NCBI RefSeq assembly: GCF_963678635.1
Contig: NC_087062.1
Coordinates: 31,582,704 to 31,642,703, forward strand
Direction: 5' to 3'
DNA from: Symsagittifera roscoffensis
Lineage: Eukaryota > Xenacoelomorpha > Acoela > Convolutidae
DNA length: 60,000 nt
How positions within the stretch are numbered: the first letter of the stretch is position 1; every line of letters begins with the position of its first letter. A model generated the notes under the pieces. The model worked only from the letters and a program-made list of their open reading frames with translations. It was not told where the DNA came from and made no database searches. Positions 1 through 10,032 of this stretch are shown piece by piece. The position numbers and the translations under genes are program-made.

Positions 1-1
1 C

Positions 2-2338
2 GTATTGGCCCACTCCATATGGCTTTGCTCGTAATATTTTTTCGTCGTATTTCCTGCGTTGCCTCATTTGCGCTTGCGCAGTGTTCCTCCTGCATAGCTC
101 GTTCAATTCCTGTTGTCTTTTGATCGCTTCTTTCACGTATGCCTGAGGCGACGTCCTTTTCCCTTCGTAGTCCGGGTAAAAGAATGTCAGAGGCATTGCT
201 CTCTCCCTGCCCGTCAACATCATGAAAGGACTGATGCCCGTAGTTGAGTGCTGTGTACTGTTGTAGGCTCCTACTACCTGTGGCAGGTATTTGTCCCAGT
301 CCGTCATGTATCTTGAGCAGTACACCCTTAACATGTTGACCAGTGTCCTGTTTTGTCTCTCTACCAACCCATTGGTCTGTGGATGATAGGTTGTCGAGTG
401 TGCTTGAGCAATGTGCGATCTCTTCATCAATTCTTTTGTCAAGTCCCCTACAAAAGCTTTGCCGTTGTCCGACTGGAAAGTCATTGGACAACCATACCGC
501 GATATCCAATGCGTTATCAGATGATCACATGTCTCCTCGGCCGAGGCTGTTTGGCACGGGACCGCTTCCGCCAACTTTGTGAAGTGATCTATTTTAACCA
601 GTATCTGGTTATATCCCGACTCCGTCATCCAGATTTTTTGATGGTCTATCTGCACCACTTCATTGAACTCTGAGCTCTCAACGGACTTGAGGGGAAACTT
701 CATCTTCCTTGGGTCTTTTACCTGGAGACATGCCAGGCAGGCATTCACCCATCTCTCGCAAGCTTTTCTCATTCCTGGCCAATCAAACCTGTGAAGTATC
801 CTTTGTTGTACTTTGTCTATCCCCTGGTGGCCCATCTGGTCGTGCGATCTGAAAAGCACCTCCGTTTGATACAACTGTGGCAGTATGATGAGGTTGTGTT
901 TGTGTAATATCTTCTCCTCATCTTTCCTCTTGCATGCTACCACCCCATCAGCTGTGTGGTAGAGTAAGTCTTTTTTCTCTTTGTAGAACTGGCTCAAGAT
1001 CTTGTAGCTGTCTTCCTCGAGTTCCCCCTTCTCCTTGACCCCCGACTGGATCCATTTGGAGAGGTTACTTGTCATTTTGTCATTTTGGGCTCTTATTAGG
1101 TCTGACAGCCTATATCTTGCCTTGACATGCTCCTTTAGCGCCATGATCTGTCCATTCATCTCACCAGGTTTGTGGATGTCATCACTCAGCTTCACGCATA
1201 TCATCCTTTTCACGATTTTCATATCATCTTCTGGCACCAGATTTGTTCTGACGTTTGAGTTGCATGATAGTTCTCTGTATGGCTTCCTTGAAACCGCAAT
1301 TCTCTCAAGTTCCTCACCACCTCGTATCTCCTGTATCTCCAGATTGTACGTTCCTGATGATGGATCCGTCTGTAACTCCCTGTCGTGGTGCCTTGTCTTC
1401 TCTTCCGCCAGTATCATGCACAGACTGTCCTGGTTTTCGCTGCTCTCATCCGAGTCTTCATCCCATCCTTCACGCTCCCCGGACAATTTTCCTTCTCCGG
1501 TTCCTTCTTCCGTGAACCTGGAACACTCCCCGGACTCTTGACCTAGTCCCAGGTGTTCAGTATCTTCCTTGAACGTCACTTTCTTTTTCCTAACCTTGGT
1601 CTGCTCCAGAATGTCTTCGGGGATTTTATCAACTAGTGACCGCACGACATCTTTGCTGTCAGTGACGCTTCCTCTTGATGAGTCAGTATCGTTCACTGTC
1701 TCTTTTCTCCGAAGTATAGTGAATTCCGGTTTCTCTTGACCCTTCTCCTGGATCACGGGCTTATCATCTGATAGTTTCTCGAGCAACCTCATTAAGTCAT
1801 CATCTATCTGTGCAGTTCCTGCTTCCACCTGGTTAAGATCATAGCCTTTTGCCTTGAGCGTCTCCTTCACGATCTTCGACTTGAGTATAATCTCAATCGG
1901 AATCCTCTTGCTCTTCCTCAAGATGGTCTTCTCTGGAGGCTCTTTAGGCAATTCAGGATGATCTTCTATCGGTTTGCCTGACTTGTCCAGCCATCTCGTG
2001 AGTGGAAGACTGTCGTACGTTTCCTTGTCCATGAATGAGAAGCCATCTTTGATTTCAGGTCTGTCTGCTTCTCTTTGCTCTTGTCTCTCATAGAACTCCG
2101 TCTTCTTACTCAAGCTGTCGGCATTCTGATGTTTATCTCGCGTTCTATGCTCAATTATCATGTTGTATCCGTCCAGGCGAACTATCCACCTCCCAATGTA
2201 ACTTTGGTCCATTGAGTACGTTTTCAGCCAGCTCAGTGCTCTGTTGTCGACTCGCAACTTGAATGGTTCACTGCCCAAGTATGCCCTGTATTTCTCGACA
2301 AAGGTAACCACCGCGAACATCTCAGCTTTCGGTGCTCC
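2..2338 (-). pseudogene. pol 3' part: RNase H remainder, linker and integrase (block A, runs off left edge)
   Basis: The pol reading frame continues in the same frame after an in-frame TAA at 2339-2341, through the rest of RNase H, a long acidic linker and the integrase, and is still open at position 2. I checked this frame directly at several points but not codon by codon throughout. The integrase shows the Cys pair of the HHCC zinc finger (CLAC, 728-739). The catalytic triad is Asp 644-646, Asp 467-469 (in QSDNGKAF) and Glu 359-361 (in GLVERQN), a canonical D,D35E spacing. The integrase would insert element cDNA into the genome. Because of the upstream stop it cannot be made as part of a full pol polyprotein from this copy without readthrough. 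The C-terminal part and 3' LTR lie outside the window. Confidence 0.85.
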
Positions 2339-5300
2339 TTACTTCATTTCCGTGTCACTCAGGACTTTGCTCCCGTACGCTATTGGTCTCAAGACTGTCT
2401 TCCCATTCCATTCTTGTTCTTGGTGGAGAATCCCAGAAATCGCGACTACCGACGCATCCGTGTCCAGCACGTACATCCCTTTCTCAGTCGGCATACCCAG
2501 TACTGGTGCCTCACATAGCTCTTTCTTTATCCTCTGGAATGACTCTTCTGCTGCGTTGTTCCACGTGAACTTCTTGCCCTTGTGTCTCGTTAATTGTTGC
2601 ATCGGGTATACCTTGTCTGCATAGCCTTTGATGAACTCTCTATAATAGTTAGCGAAACCCAGGAAGCTCATCAACTGGTGCTCTGTCTTCGGTGATTTCC
2701 AGGTCAGGACTGCTTCCACGGCGTCCGTATCAGGTCTGATGCCGTGCTTGTCTACCATCCTGCCCAAGTACTTTATTGAGTCCTTGAGTATCTCGCACTT
2801 TGATGGTTTACACTTTAGCCCCGACCTCTTCATGCATGCAAACACTTCGTCTAGTCTCTCAATGTGGTCTTCCAGTGTTGGCGTCGCTATTACCACGTCA
2901 TCCACGTAGCACATTACCAGGTTGCCATACTTCTTCGTTACGCCTATCAGCGCGTGTGCCATCAACCGCTGAAACGTGGCTGTGGCATTGCAAAGTCCAA
3001 ACGGCATCCGTTTCCATTGAAACAGACCCAACTCGCAGGCAAACCCTGTCTTGTCCCTGTCCTGCTTCCTTAGTGGTACTTGCCAAAAGGCTGAGCCTAA
3101 ATCAAGAGTCGTAAAAAATTTTGCATCACCTAACTTCGAGAGGCTCTCATCAATCCTAGGTATGGGATAGGCATCCTTCACCGTGACGGAGTTCAGGTAT
3201 CGAAAGTCACAACAAAACCTCAACTGGTCGCCTTTCTTTTTGGCCATCACTACTCCACACGCCCACGGTGATTTGGATGGCTCTATCATGTCATATTCTA
3301 GTAACGTCTCGATCTCTTTTCTACACGCGTCCGATTTGTGTGGGGTCATGCGCCTCGCCCCCTCCCTGTGTGGTACCGCGTTTTCCTCAAGTTCTATTTC
3401 ATGCTCAACGAAATTGCAACACCCGATATCCGCCTTATGCCTCGAAAAAACATCCTCATTCCGCTCTAGTACGTCCTTGATGGCTTCGAGCTGTTCATCT
3501 TTCAGTTTGCCCCTCAAGTGTTCAATCTCCGGCAGAACCGGTTTTTCATTTTGCATTTCATCTAGTGTGGGTCGCTCTGGAAAGTTCGAACAGCTCGAAA
3601 GACCATCATCCGTTTCTGACTTAAGTGATTTAATAAGACCTGAAGAATCTTTTATTTTCTGCAATCGTCTCAAGATACAAATTTTGTCCCTGTGATTGGG
3701 ACAATCAACAACTTCATTTTGTTTTGGGTTCTCAATTGTTTCATATCGAGTTTTAACCGGTAAAGCATATCCTAGTTTCCTCCCTCTCTGTATCGTGATC
3801 GGTATATCAAGGGTATTCAACAAGACACTGACGCAGAGGCCGCTCTTCGTTATCGAAAATGATCTTCCTAAAACAGCAGCACTTTGACTATTAGGATTCG
3901 GAACTATGCACACTTGCTTGTTGTCACTTAGTTCATTGTAATTTTTCATCCTCAAACTTACGATTGCCGCTTCATTAGCTTTTAGCCTCACCCTCCTACT
4001 CAAGAATACCGGTGCTTTGTTTTCATTTACCATTATTAAATTTACCGGTTTGATTGCGTACCTCCTATCCGGGTTCCGTATCCTGAACATTGCGTTATTT
4101 AAATCAATCGTTACGTCGAAATTCCTGATGAAGTCTCTGCCCAAAATGAATTGGTCAGATTCATCTAGGTTTTCTACCACGATAAAGCTCATCCACAGGT
4201 TACGTTCCCCCAAATTGAGGGCTATTATCGGCGTCCTGCCCAGCACCCGTAGGGCCCCTTTGTTTGCAGCTGACAGCCGTATTCTCGAGTCTATCAAGTC
4301 GCCTTTGTCAAAGCCCATCTTCTCCCAAGTTTCGATTGGTATAACGCTCAAGACTGCTCCCGTGTCAAGCAACCCACGCAACTGAGTCTTTTTGCCACTT
4401 ATATCCAGCACGTGCCCTGTCACATCTGCCTCCGTCCCGATGTGCATTGCATCTTCCTCAAGCATGGCGCAGTGTCCAATCGATCTCACTTTTAATTCTT
4501 CTTTCCCTACGTAGATTTGTCCAATCAGGTCTTCGTCACATGTTATCATCGTCTTGGTATAGATGTTAATCCCATCTATATTTAGCATCACCTCGTGTGG
4601 ACCGTAAGCTTCAGTATATCTGCTATCAACACGTACCGACTTGCTGCCCCCTCTCATGAGTAGTGCTCTCAGTGCTCTAGAAGTCGTTTGTGGGCTTATA
4701 CCACTCAAATAGTCTGCATACACGTCAATGTGCATTATTGTCTGGTCGCTCGGCTCGCCCAAGTTTCTGGTTACCTCGTGGCCGCCCACTGTGATTATTG
4801 ACATTATCCTTGCCCCGATTTTCGATATGCCAAAAGGTTTACCTGTCACCATTTTCACAGTATTGCAATTCCCTGTCTTCGTTGAGCCTGGTACAGCCTC
4901 TGGTATTTGTTTCGATCCGGTTAATGCTTCGTTAAAATTCTGTCTTTCTATCTCCAGCTTTAGTCGTTGCTCTATTTCTTTCGCAGCCAGATCCTGTTTC
5001 ACTTTGGCAATTGCTTCCGTCGCCGCTTTCTCATAATTTATCTCTAGAGAGTTCCCTGCCGCGGATTCTATGGCATCATTAACATGTGATACAGCTTTCA
5101 CTGTCTTCGTCGGCAATTCCGTGCTTGGTGCTCCTAAGTTCCTCGATTCAAATTCGTTTTGCCTGTTCCGCTGATTCTGCACCGCCGCTAATGCCAACTT
5201 ATGTTTAGGGTGACTCTGGTCCTTGACCGCTTCCCAGAACAAGGGACAATCCATTCGGAAGTGCCCCTCCTGGTTACAGAAGAAGCATCTTGCGCCTATC

Positions 5301-6166
5301 TTGATGATTAAGCCAGTATAGTACTCGTGTTCCTCCATCTGGCTCATGTCCTCCTCATCTGGTGCATATCCTAGACTCTTCATGCCTTGTTTGTATGTTG
5401 TGCAGTCAGCCACGTGGTGATCCGCCGACCCGCAGTTCGCGCATGATCTGCGCTTGTCCATGTCATCTCTAGGTTTGTACCATGACGACCTCTGCGGTTG
5501 ACTTCCCCCTTGCGTGTTCCTGTTTTCTGAATACGAGTATTTCTTGGGTTTCATCAGCATGTATTCCCTTGATTTCTGTCTCATTTCTTCTGGGGTTGGT
5601 GCGCTGTCTTTCGACAATGTGTAGTATGTTGCTAACATTGTCCTTAAGTCGTCACTTTTTACCCCATCAATGAACTTCGAGGCAATGCTAAAGTTTCTTC
5701 TGTTTGTCGACTCCTCTGGGTTACTCCTTCTTCTCAAGCTCTCGAGATCATCTAGGAACCGATCTATTGACTCGTCGTCCCTCTGCCTTCTATTTTCAAA
5801 TCGCATCATCGCTTGGTGACCCTTCATGCCTGACCCGAATCGATTCAGCAATATCTCGAAGATCTTGTCCGCGGTATCGCGTTCTTCTTCTTTCTTCGCA
5901 ACCACGCATTTTAATGCTGTGCCTTCTAAATTGCTGAGTATGGCTGTGCATGCTTGTCTTTCATCGTTCAAGTTGTCTTGCTCTAGATGTAATCTCATCA
6001 CTTCCACCCACGTGTCAATGCATCCATCTGAGTCGTCTTTGAATTCTTTTGGCTTCTTGAATGTTTTTCTTGATTTCCCATCTCTCCTATCGCTCGAGTT
6101 AGTGTTCCTCGTGGCGAAGGCCTCTAGAGTCCTGTTCATCATCTCCCAAGTGTTTGCCCATGTCAT
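2339..6166 (-). CDS. gag(capsid/nucleocapsid)-protease-RT-RNase H polyprotein ORF, block A
   Basis: This open frame encodes 1275 residues. Residues about 30-200 resemble the Ty3/gypsy gag capsid region. Two CX2CX4HX4C zinc knuckles follow at about residues 242 and 294. A retropepsin-type protease has its active-site DTG at about 601-603 in LLDTGAVLSVIP. The RT has the FCCDFRYLN block near 987 and the YVDD catalytic box at 1087-1090. RNase H begins near 1233 with DTDAS. The frame ends at a TAA inside RNase H, and homologous sequence continues in the same frame beyond it. The Met used here is only the first ATG after a TAA at 6224-6226. The same frame is open upstream into the 366-residue gag ORF, so expression probably needs readthrough or reinitiation unless this copy is simply broken. 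Confidence 0.9.
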   Translation of the reverse strand: MTWANTWEMMNRTLEAFATRNTNSSDRRDGKSRKTFKKPKEFKDDSDGCIDTWVEVMRLHLEQDNLNDERQACTAILSNLEGTALKCVVAKKEEERDTADKIFEILLNRFGSGMKGHQAMMRFENRRQRDDESIDRFLDDLESLRRRSNPEESTNRRNFSIASKFIDGVKSDDLRTMLATYYTLSKDSAPTPEEMRQKSREYMLMKPKKYSYSENRNTQGGSQPQRSSWYKPRDDMDKRRSCANCGSADHHVADCTTYKQGMKSLGYAPDEEDMSQMEEHEYYTGLIIKIGARCFFCNQEGHFRMDCPLFWEAVKDQSHPKHKLALAAVQNQRNRQNEFESRNLGAPSTELPTKTVKAVSHVNDAIESAAGNSLEINYEKAATEAIAKVKQDLAAKEIEQRLKLEIERQNFNEALTGSKQIPEAVPGSTKTGNCNTVKMVTGKPFGISKIGARIMSIITVGGHEVTRNLGEPSDQTIMHIDVYADYLSGISPQTTSRALRALLMRGGSKSVRVDSRYTEAYGPHEVMLNIDGINIYTKTMITCDEDLIGQIYVGKEELKVRSIGHCAMLEEDAMHIGTEADVTGHVLDISGKKTQLRGLLDTGAVLSVIPIETWEKMGFDKGDLIDSRIRLSAANKGALRVLGRTPIIALNLGERNLWMSFIVVENLDESDQFILGRDFIRNFDVTIDLNNAMFRIRNPDRRYAIKPVNLIMVNENKAPVFLSRRVRLKANEAAIVSLRMKNYNELSDNKQVCIVPNPNSQSAAVLGRSFSITKSGLCVSVLLNTLDIPITIQRGRKLGYALPVKTRYETIENPKQNEVVDCPNHRDKICILRRLQKIKDSSGLIKSLKSETDDGLSSCSNFPERPTLDEMQNEKPVLPEIEHLRGKLKDEQLEAIKDVLERNEDVFSRHKADIGCCNFVEHEIELEENAVPHREGARRMTPHKSDACRKEIETLLEYDMIEPSKSPWACGVVMAKKKGDQLRFCCDFRYLNSVTVKDAYPIPRIDESLSKLGDAKFFTTLDLGSAFWQVPLRKQDRDKTGFACELGLFQWKRMPFGLCNATATFQRLMAHALIGVTKKYGNLVMCYVDDVVIATPTLEDHIERLDEVFACMKRSGLKCKPSKCEILKDSIKYLGRMVDKHGIRPDTDAVEAVLTWKSPKTEHQLMSFLGFANYYREFIKGYADKVYPMQQLTRHKGKKFTWNNAAEESFQRIKKELCEAPVLGMPTEKGMYVLDTDASVVAISGILHQEQEWNGKTVLRPIAYGSKVLSDTEMK

Positions 6167-6223
6167 AGCATCCGGACCTGCGTTGCTGTTAGCTGTTGAG
6201 TCCCCCGGACCAGTCGTTGTACT

Positions 6224-7324
6224 TTACATTCCATTCTTCATGATTGTTTTAGCAGCTGTTGGTGCTATGCTCACCGTATCCCGGGTTAAGGGCAACGGTG
6301 TCGATTGCCGTTTGTTCCTTTGTGGTTCCACAAAGTCAACTCTGGTGCCTTGCGTGCGATCCGCTGCCGGTCTTTCTTGTGAGGTAGAATTACTCAAGAT
6401 TGCATCCAATTTCGCCTGTATTGCACACGAACTCTCGGCCTGATTTTTGCTCATTGTGTCCATTCTCTTTTCCAGGCTACCTAATTGGCTGTTGACATCA
6501 TCATATCGGTTTTTTAACTGTTGCAAATCTTTTTTGATGTTCTTATCTCGTTCTTCATTGGTGGTTTCTACATTATCTGACATCTCCTTGAGTCTCTCTT
6601 CTGTTGCCTTGGCCAGGTTAAAATAACTATCCAGATACTCGTTTTTGTTGTATCTTAATTCTTTTCTTATCACTTCTCTGTCCTCTTCGCTGTGCTTCAG
6701 CTTTTTGTCGATCTGATTCAGTTTCGCCATCAAGTCACCTAGCTCAAGAGTAGCCTCTTCATGGTCAGCCGTCGGTTTTTCTTCGGCCGTCGCTTCTGCT
6801 CTAGTTTGTTCCTCTCTCGGATTGGCTTCTGTCGTCTTCGTGCTCACTGTTCCAAATGTTCGTGCTCTTTCAGCTTTTGGTTCTTCAGTCACGTTCTCTT
6901 TCGTTTTTATTCCGACCATCATCGCCAACCTTTCTGTAAAAGATGTCTTTTTTACTTGAGAGTCTTCTTTCACCGTTTCTTCGGTGTTGCCTATTGCATC
7001 TTCCACGTTGTCTATTGGTGAGAATTCTATGGGTTTCGAGTTTGGTTCTTCTGCATTGGGCATTGGAGTTGACTCCGTCGCTATTTTCCTTGTTTCATCA
7101 ACACTTTGATCAGGTGTCTCTAGATCAATCTCGATGGTGGGTTCTACTCGTTCCCCTTCCATGCCCTCTCTTGCTCTCTCCGTTGTACTCCTTGTGCTGA
7201 CCATATTAACTGAAAAGCTCTTCTTTGTTATCTTCGGACCCATTGATGTTGTTTTGCGTAGCGACGAATTATACTTTGCTTCGGTAGGTCTTTTTTCAGC
7301 TACCGGTACCCTGCTCCGCCTCAT
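6224..7324 (-). CDS. gag N-terminal ORF (coiled-coil protein), block A
   Basis: The ORF encodes 366 residues and starts at the first ATG downstream of the leader, in a purine-rich context. The first 190 residues are hydrophilic and rich in Thr, Glu and Arg. Residues about 195-310 are strongly heptad-like, with alternating Leu/Ile and Lys/Glu, and probably form a coiled coil. I recognise no enzymatic domain. It ends at TAA (6224-6226), but the same frame remains open for 57 nt to the Met of the next ORF. The two ORFs are therefore one frame split by a single stop that is also present in block C. It is probably the N-terminal (matrix-like or assembly) part of gag. Confidence 0.8.
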   Translation of the reverse strand: MRRSRVPVAEKRPTEAKYNSSLRKTTSMGPKITKKSFSVNMVSTRSTTERAREGMEGERVEPTIEIDLETPDQSVDETRKIATESTPMPNAEEPNSKPIEFSPIDNVEDAIGNTEETVKEDSQVKKTSFTERLAMMVGIKTKENVTEEPKAERARTFGTVSTKTTEANPREEQTRAEATAEEKPTADHEEATLELGDLMAKLNQIDKKLKHSEEDREVIRKELRYNKNEYLDSYFNLAKATEERLKEMSDNVETTNEERDKNIKKDLQQLKNRYDDVNSQLGSLEKRMDTMSKNQAESSCAIQAKLDAILSNSTSQERPAADRTQGTRVDFVEPQRNKRQSTPLPLTRDTVSIAPTAAKTIMKNGM

Positions 7325-7428
7325 TATTTCTATTTACAATTGCTCTTATTTACAATTTTACTATATACACAATCCTATTCTAAGAATAAAATCTTTCGAG
7401 AGGAAAAAAAATTTCTTAAAAAAAAAAA

Positions 7429-7735
7429 TATACAACGTGGTGAAAACCTTGTTTCAGTTCTCTTTATTAACTTTTCGAGAAACTTTCCTTATTTGTGGTC
7501 TCAACTGTACCTGGTTCCAATTAGTCTTGTTCTACCTTAATTCTGTCTTAAAACACTTCTTGTAATTTTACTTCAATTTTTATACAACGTGGTGAAAACC
7601 TTGTTTCAGTTCTCTTTATTAACTTTTCGAGAAACTTTCCTTATTTGTGGTCTCAACTGTACCTGGTTCCAATTAGTCTTGTTCTACCTTAATTCTGTCT
7701 TAAAACACTTCTTGTAATTTTACTTCAATTTTTAT
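7429..7735. repeat. 152-bp direct tandem duplication in leader (block A)
   Basis: Two adjacent, apparently identical copies begin with tatacaacgtggtgaaaacc (7429 and 7581). They lie about 100 bp upstream of the gag start in element orientation. The same pair occurs in blocks B and C, so it predates the triplication. Confidence 0.9.
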
Positions 7736-7737
7736 AC

Positions 7738-8470
7738 TGTCCCAAGACTTCCAATTGCCGTCCCTACTTTTCTTTGTACCGTCCCAGGCTTCTTTCTCCT
7801 GTCCCAAGACTGTTCGGTACCGTCCCAGTACTTTCCGGCCGTGTCCCAAGACTCTTGTCCAAGACTACTGTCCCAAGGCTAGTGTCCCAAGACTACTGTC
7901 CCAAGATTAGTGTCCCAAGACTAGTGTCCCAAGACTACTGTCCCAAGACTACTGTCCCAAGACTAGTGTCCCAAGACTACTGTCCCAAGACTCCCGTCCC
8001 AAGACCCTGTCCCAAGACCCTTGTCCCAAGACCCTTGTCCCAAGACCCTGTCCCAAGACCCTGTCCCAAGGCCCTTGTCCCAAGACCTTGTCCCAAGACC
8101 TTGTCCCAAGACCCTGTCCCAAGACCTTGTCCCAAGACCCTGTCCCAAGACCTTGTCCCAAGACCCTGTCCCAAGACCCTGTCCCAAGACTCTTGTCCCA
8201 AGACCTTGTCCCAAGACCCTGTCCCAAGACCTTGTCCCAAGACCCTGTCCCAAGACCTTGTCCCAAGACCCTGTCCCAAGACCCTATCCCAAGACCCTTG
8301 TCCCAAGACCTTGTCCCAAGACCTTGTCCCAAGACCCTGTCCCAAGACCCTTGTCCCGAGACCCTGTCCCAAGACCCTGTCCCAAGACCACTGTCCCAAG
8401 ACTGTACTGTCCCGAGACTGTCCCCAGACTGCTCTGTCCTAAGACTTCTTCGGCACTGTCCCAAGACTGT
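7738..8470. repeat. 12-13 bp minisatellite (tgtcccaagacc-type), block A
   Basis: About 733 bp of near-perfect repeats of ctgtcccaagac / cttgtcccaagac, with degenerate units at both ends. Units of 12 and 13 bp alternate irregularly. This keeps several frames open on both strands and gives periodic peptides such as PRPCPKTLSQD. It is identical in length in block B and about 173 bp shorter in block C, as expected for slippage or unequal exchange. Confidence 0.95.
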
Positions 8471-9340
8471 TGACAAGTGTCTGGGTGGTGGGACTTCTTT
8501 CCTCTTCGTTATGGGGACTTCTTGATTCGCCGCACCTTGTACCACCACTCAAGCTCTAGTAAAATTTTCCCAAAATCCTCTCTTAAAAGCCAAATGCTGA
8601 CCCCCCTTTTTCTTATTTCTCTTTTTGGCTACCTCTATTTCAATGTTCCAAGTAACTTGAGACCAAAACCTGTGCGCAGGTATCTTGTGATCACCTGTTC
8701 GTACAAAATTTTAACCCAAATCCTCACCAAAATGCAACAAAAATCTAAGCAAGAAAAAGTAATAAAAACAGAAAGATGAGCCCACCTAAAATTCAAAGGT
8801 GACTAATGTCTACCTTCTATCGAAAAAAAATGTCTTGTACCTAATTGCCACGCGTTTCCTTCCCCCCTGCTAGCGATCTTATGGGGTATCACAAAAACTG
8901 TCTATGTCCGTTCCCCCCTACCGATCCGACCAGGGTACCTTCCTTAACTCGAGTTCAAATTTCGATATCCAACTAATATTACCAACGCGTGTTAATTTCT
9001 AATGTAACTAAGTCAACGATGTCGACTAATTAGTTACTCTAATTTCCCCCTTTTTACAATTTACAACCGCTAACCTCTAACTTAACCAGCCCCCCTACTA
9101 ACCTCCCCCCTTTTTAGCCCCCCTTCTTAAGCCTAAAATTACCTTAAGCGCCGGATGCTAAACCTCTCAAGAGAAAACCGTAGACCTGTCTCCAGGCCTG
9201 CTCAAGTAAAAACGTTCCTCAAAACCGGGGGATGTCGCTTATCCTATTTTACACTTATCTCCTATAATGTAATGTGGATTTTAACGATACCCGTTCTGCC
9301 CAACTTGAGAACTCGAGAATTGCCAAATCCTTCTTGGCTG

Positions 9341-9534
9341 CTTTCCCACTCGACTGGTCACCTGTTCCAGTCCAGTCTCCTATTGGTTCAGCTCAAGTGT
9401 CCCTGAACCACTTTCCCACTCGGCTGGTCACCTCTTCCAGTCAAGTCTCCTATTGGTTCAGCTCAAGTGTCCCTGAACCACTTTCCCACTCGGCTGGTCA
9501 CCTCTTCCAGTCAAGTCTCCTATTGGTCCAGCTA
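9341..9534. repeat. 70-bp repeat, three copies (block A leader)
   Basis: Units start with ctttcccactcg at 9341, 9411 and 9481. Each contains cctattggttcagct or a close variant, so an inverted CCAAT box (attgg) occurs once per unit. The array is present in all three blocks. Confidence 0.85.
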
Positions 9535-10010
9535 AGTTCCAAGCTATCTGAAAACCCTTGACAACGCCCCACACTCGGGCACTTTATTCAGTTTACTGGT
9601 TTAAATTGCTAGGTTGATCGAAACGATCGAACTTGTAAAACAGTATGGGTATACTATTTAATTAATATAAAGGTTTGATCCAACTAATCTGGTGTCAAAG
9701 TCACTGTCTTTTTTCGTTTTATGGTTTTTGTTCCTTTTTCTATTCTTTTTTGGTTTTTGTTTTGCTTTTTATCTTTTTGCTCGTGTTTTTGTCCCCCTAG
9801 TTGCCCCCCTTTACTCGGTTAGCTAAGCCTCGTTCGGAGAGCGTACCAGGAAATTTTCTCGAGTTTTCTTAAAAAGCTATCACGGTACAACCGGAAGGTT
9901 TGCACGTTCCTGTCGAACCGTACCGCCGGTACTCTAGAATGGGCATTCAGCCCGAAGCTGTCTCAAGTGGGTTCGACTCCGTAGTCTTGATGTCGTAAAC
10001 ACCCAGGAGC

Positions 10011-10032
10011 CTAGTACGTCAAACCTAGTACC
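10011..10032. other. 22-bp junction insertion between block A leader and block B pol
   Basis: Between the leader end (acccaggagc, ending 10010) and pol sequence (aaacatcctc, from 10033) lie 22 bp found at neither parental breakpoint. Its first ten bases, ctagtacgtc, equal 3466-3475 of pol, about 20 bp from the pol breakpoint at 3448. It also contains ctagtac a second time (10025-10031). The same insertion recurs at 16244-16265. This looks like a templated end-joining insertion. Confidence 0.85.

Larger units (their letters stand above)
7325..10010 (-). other. long retrotransposon leader, block A
   Basis: This is the 5' untranslated leader between the primer-site side and gag on the minus strand, about 2.7 kb. 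Going from gag outward it holds a 152-bp tandem duplication, a 12-13 bp minisatellite, T-rich and C-tract segments, and three 70-bp repeats. Open frames across the minisatellite exist on both strands but only reflect its periodicity. No conserved protein is visible. The leader ends at 10010, where the joining insertion starts. Confidence 0.75.

Noticed and set aside
2244-7565. Open frames on the + strand opposite gag and pol
   Set aside because: They are antisense shadows of the retrotransposon frames with no family features.
7774-8548. Long open frames on both strands across the minisatellite (and the equivalents at 14008-14782 and 20594-21195)
   Set aside because: They follow only from a stop-free 12-13 bp unit; the peptides are pure periodic repeats in every frame.
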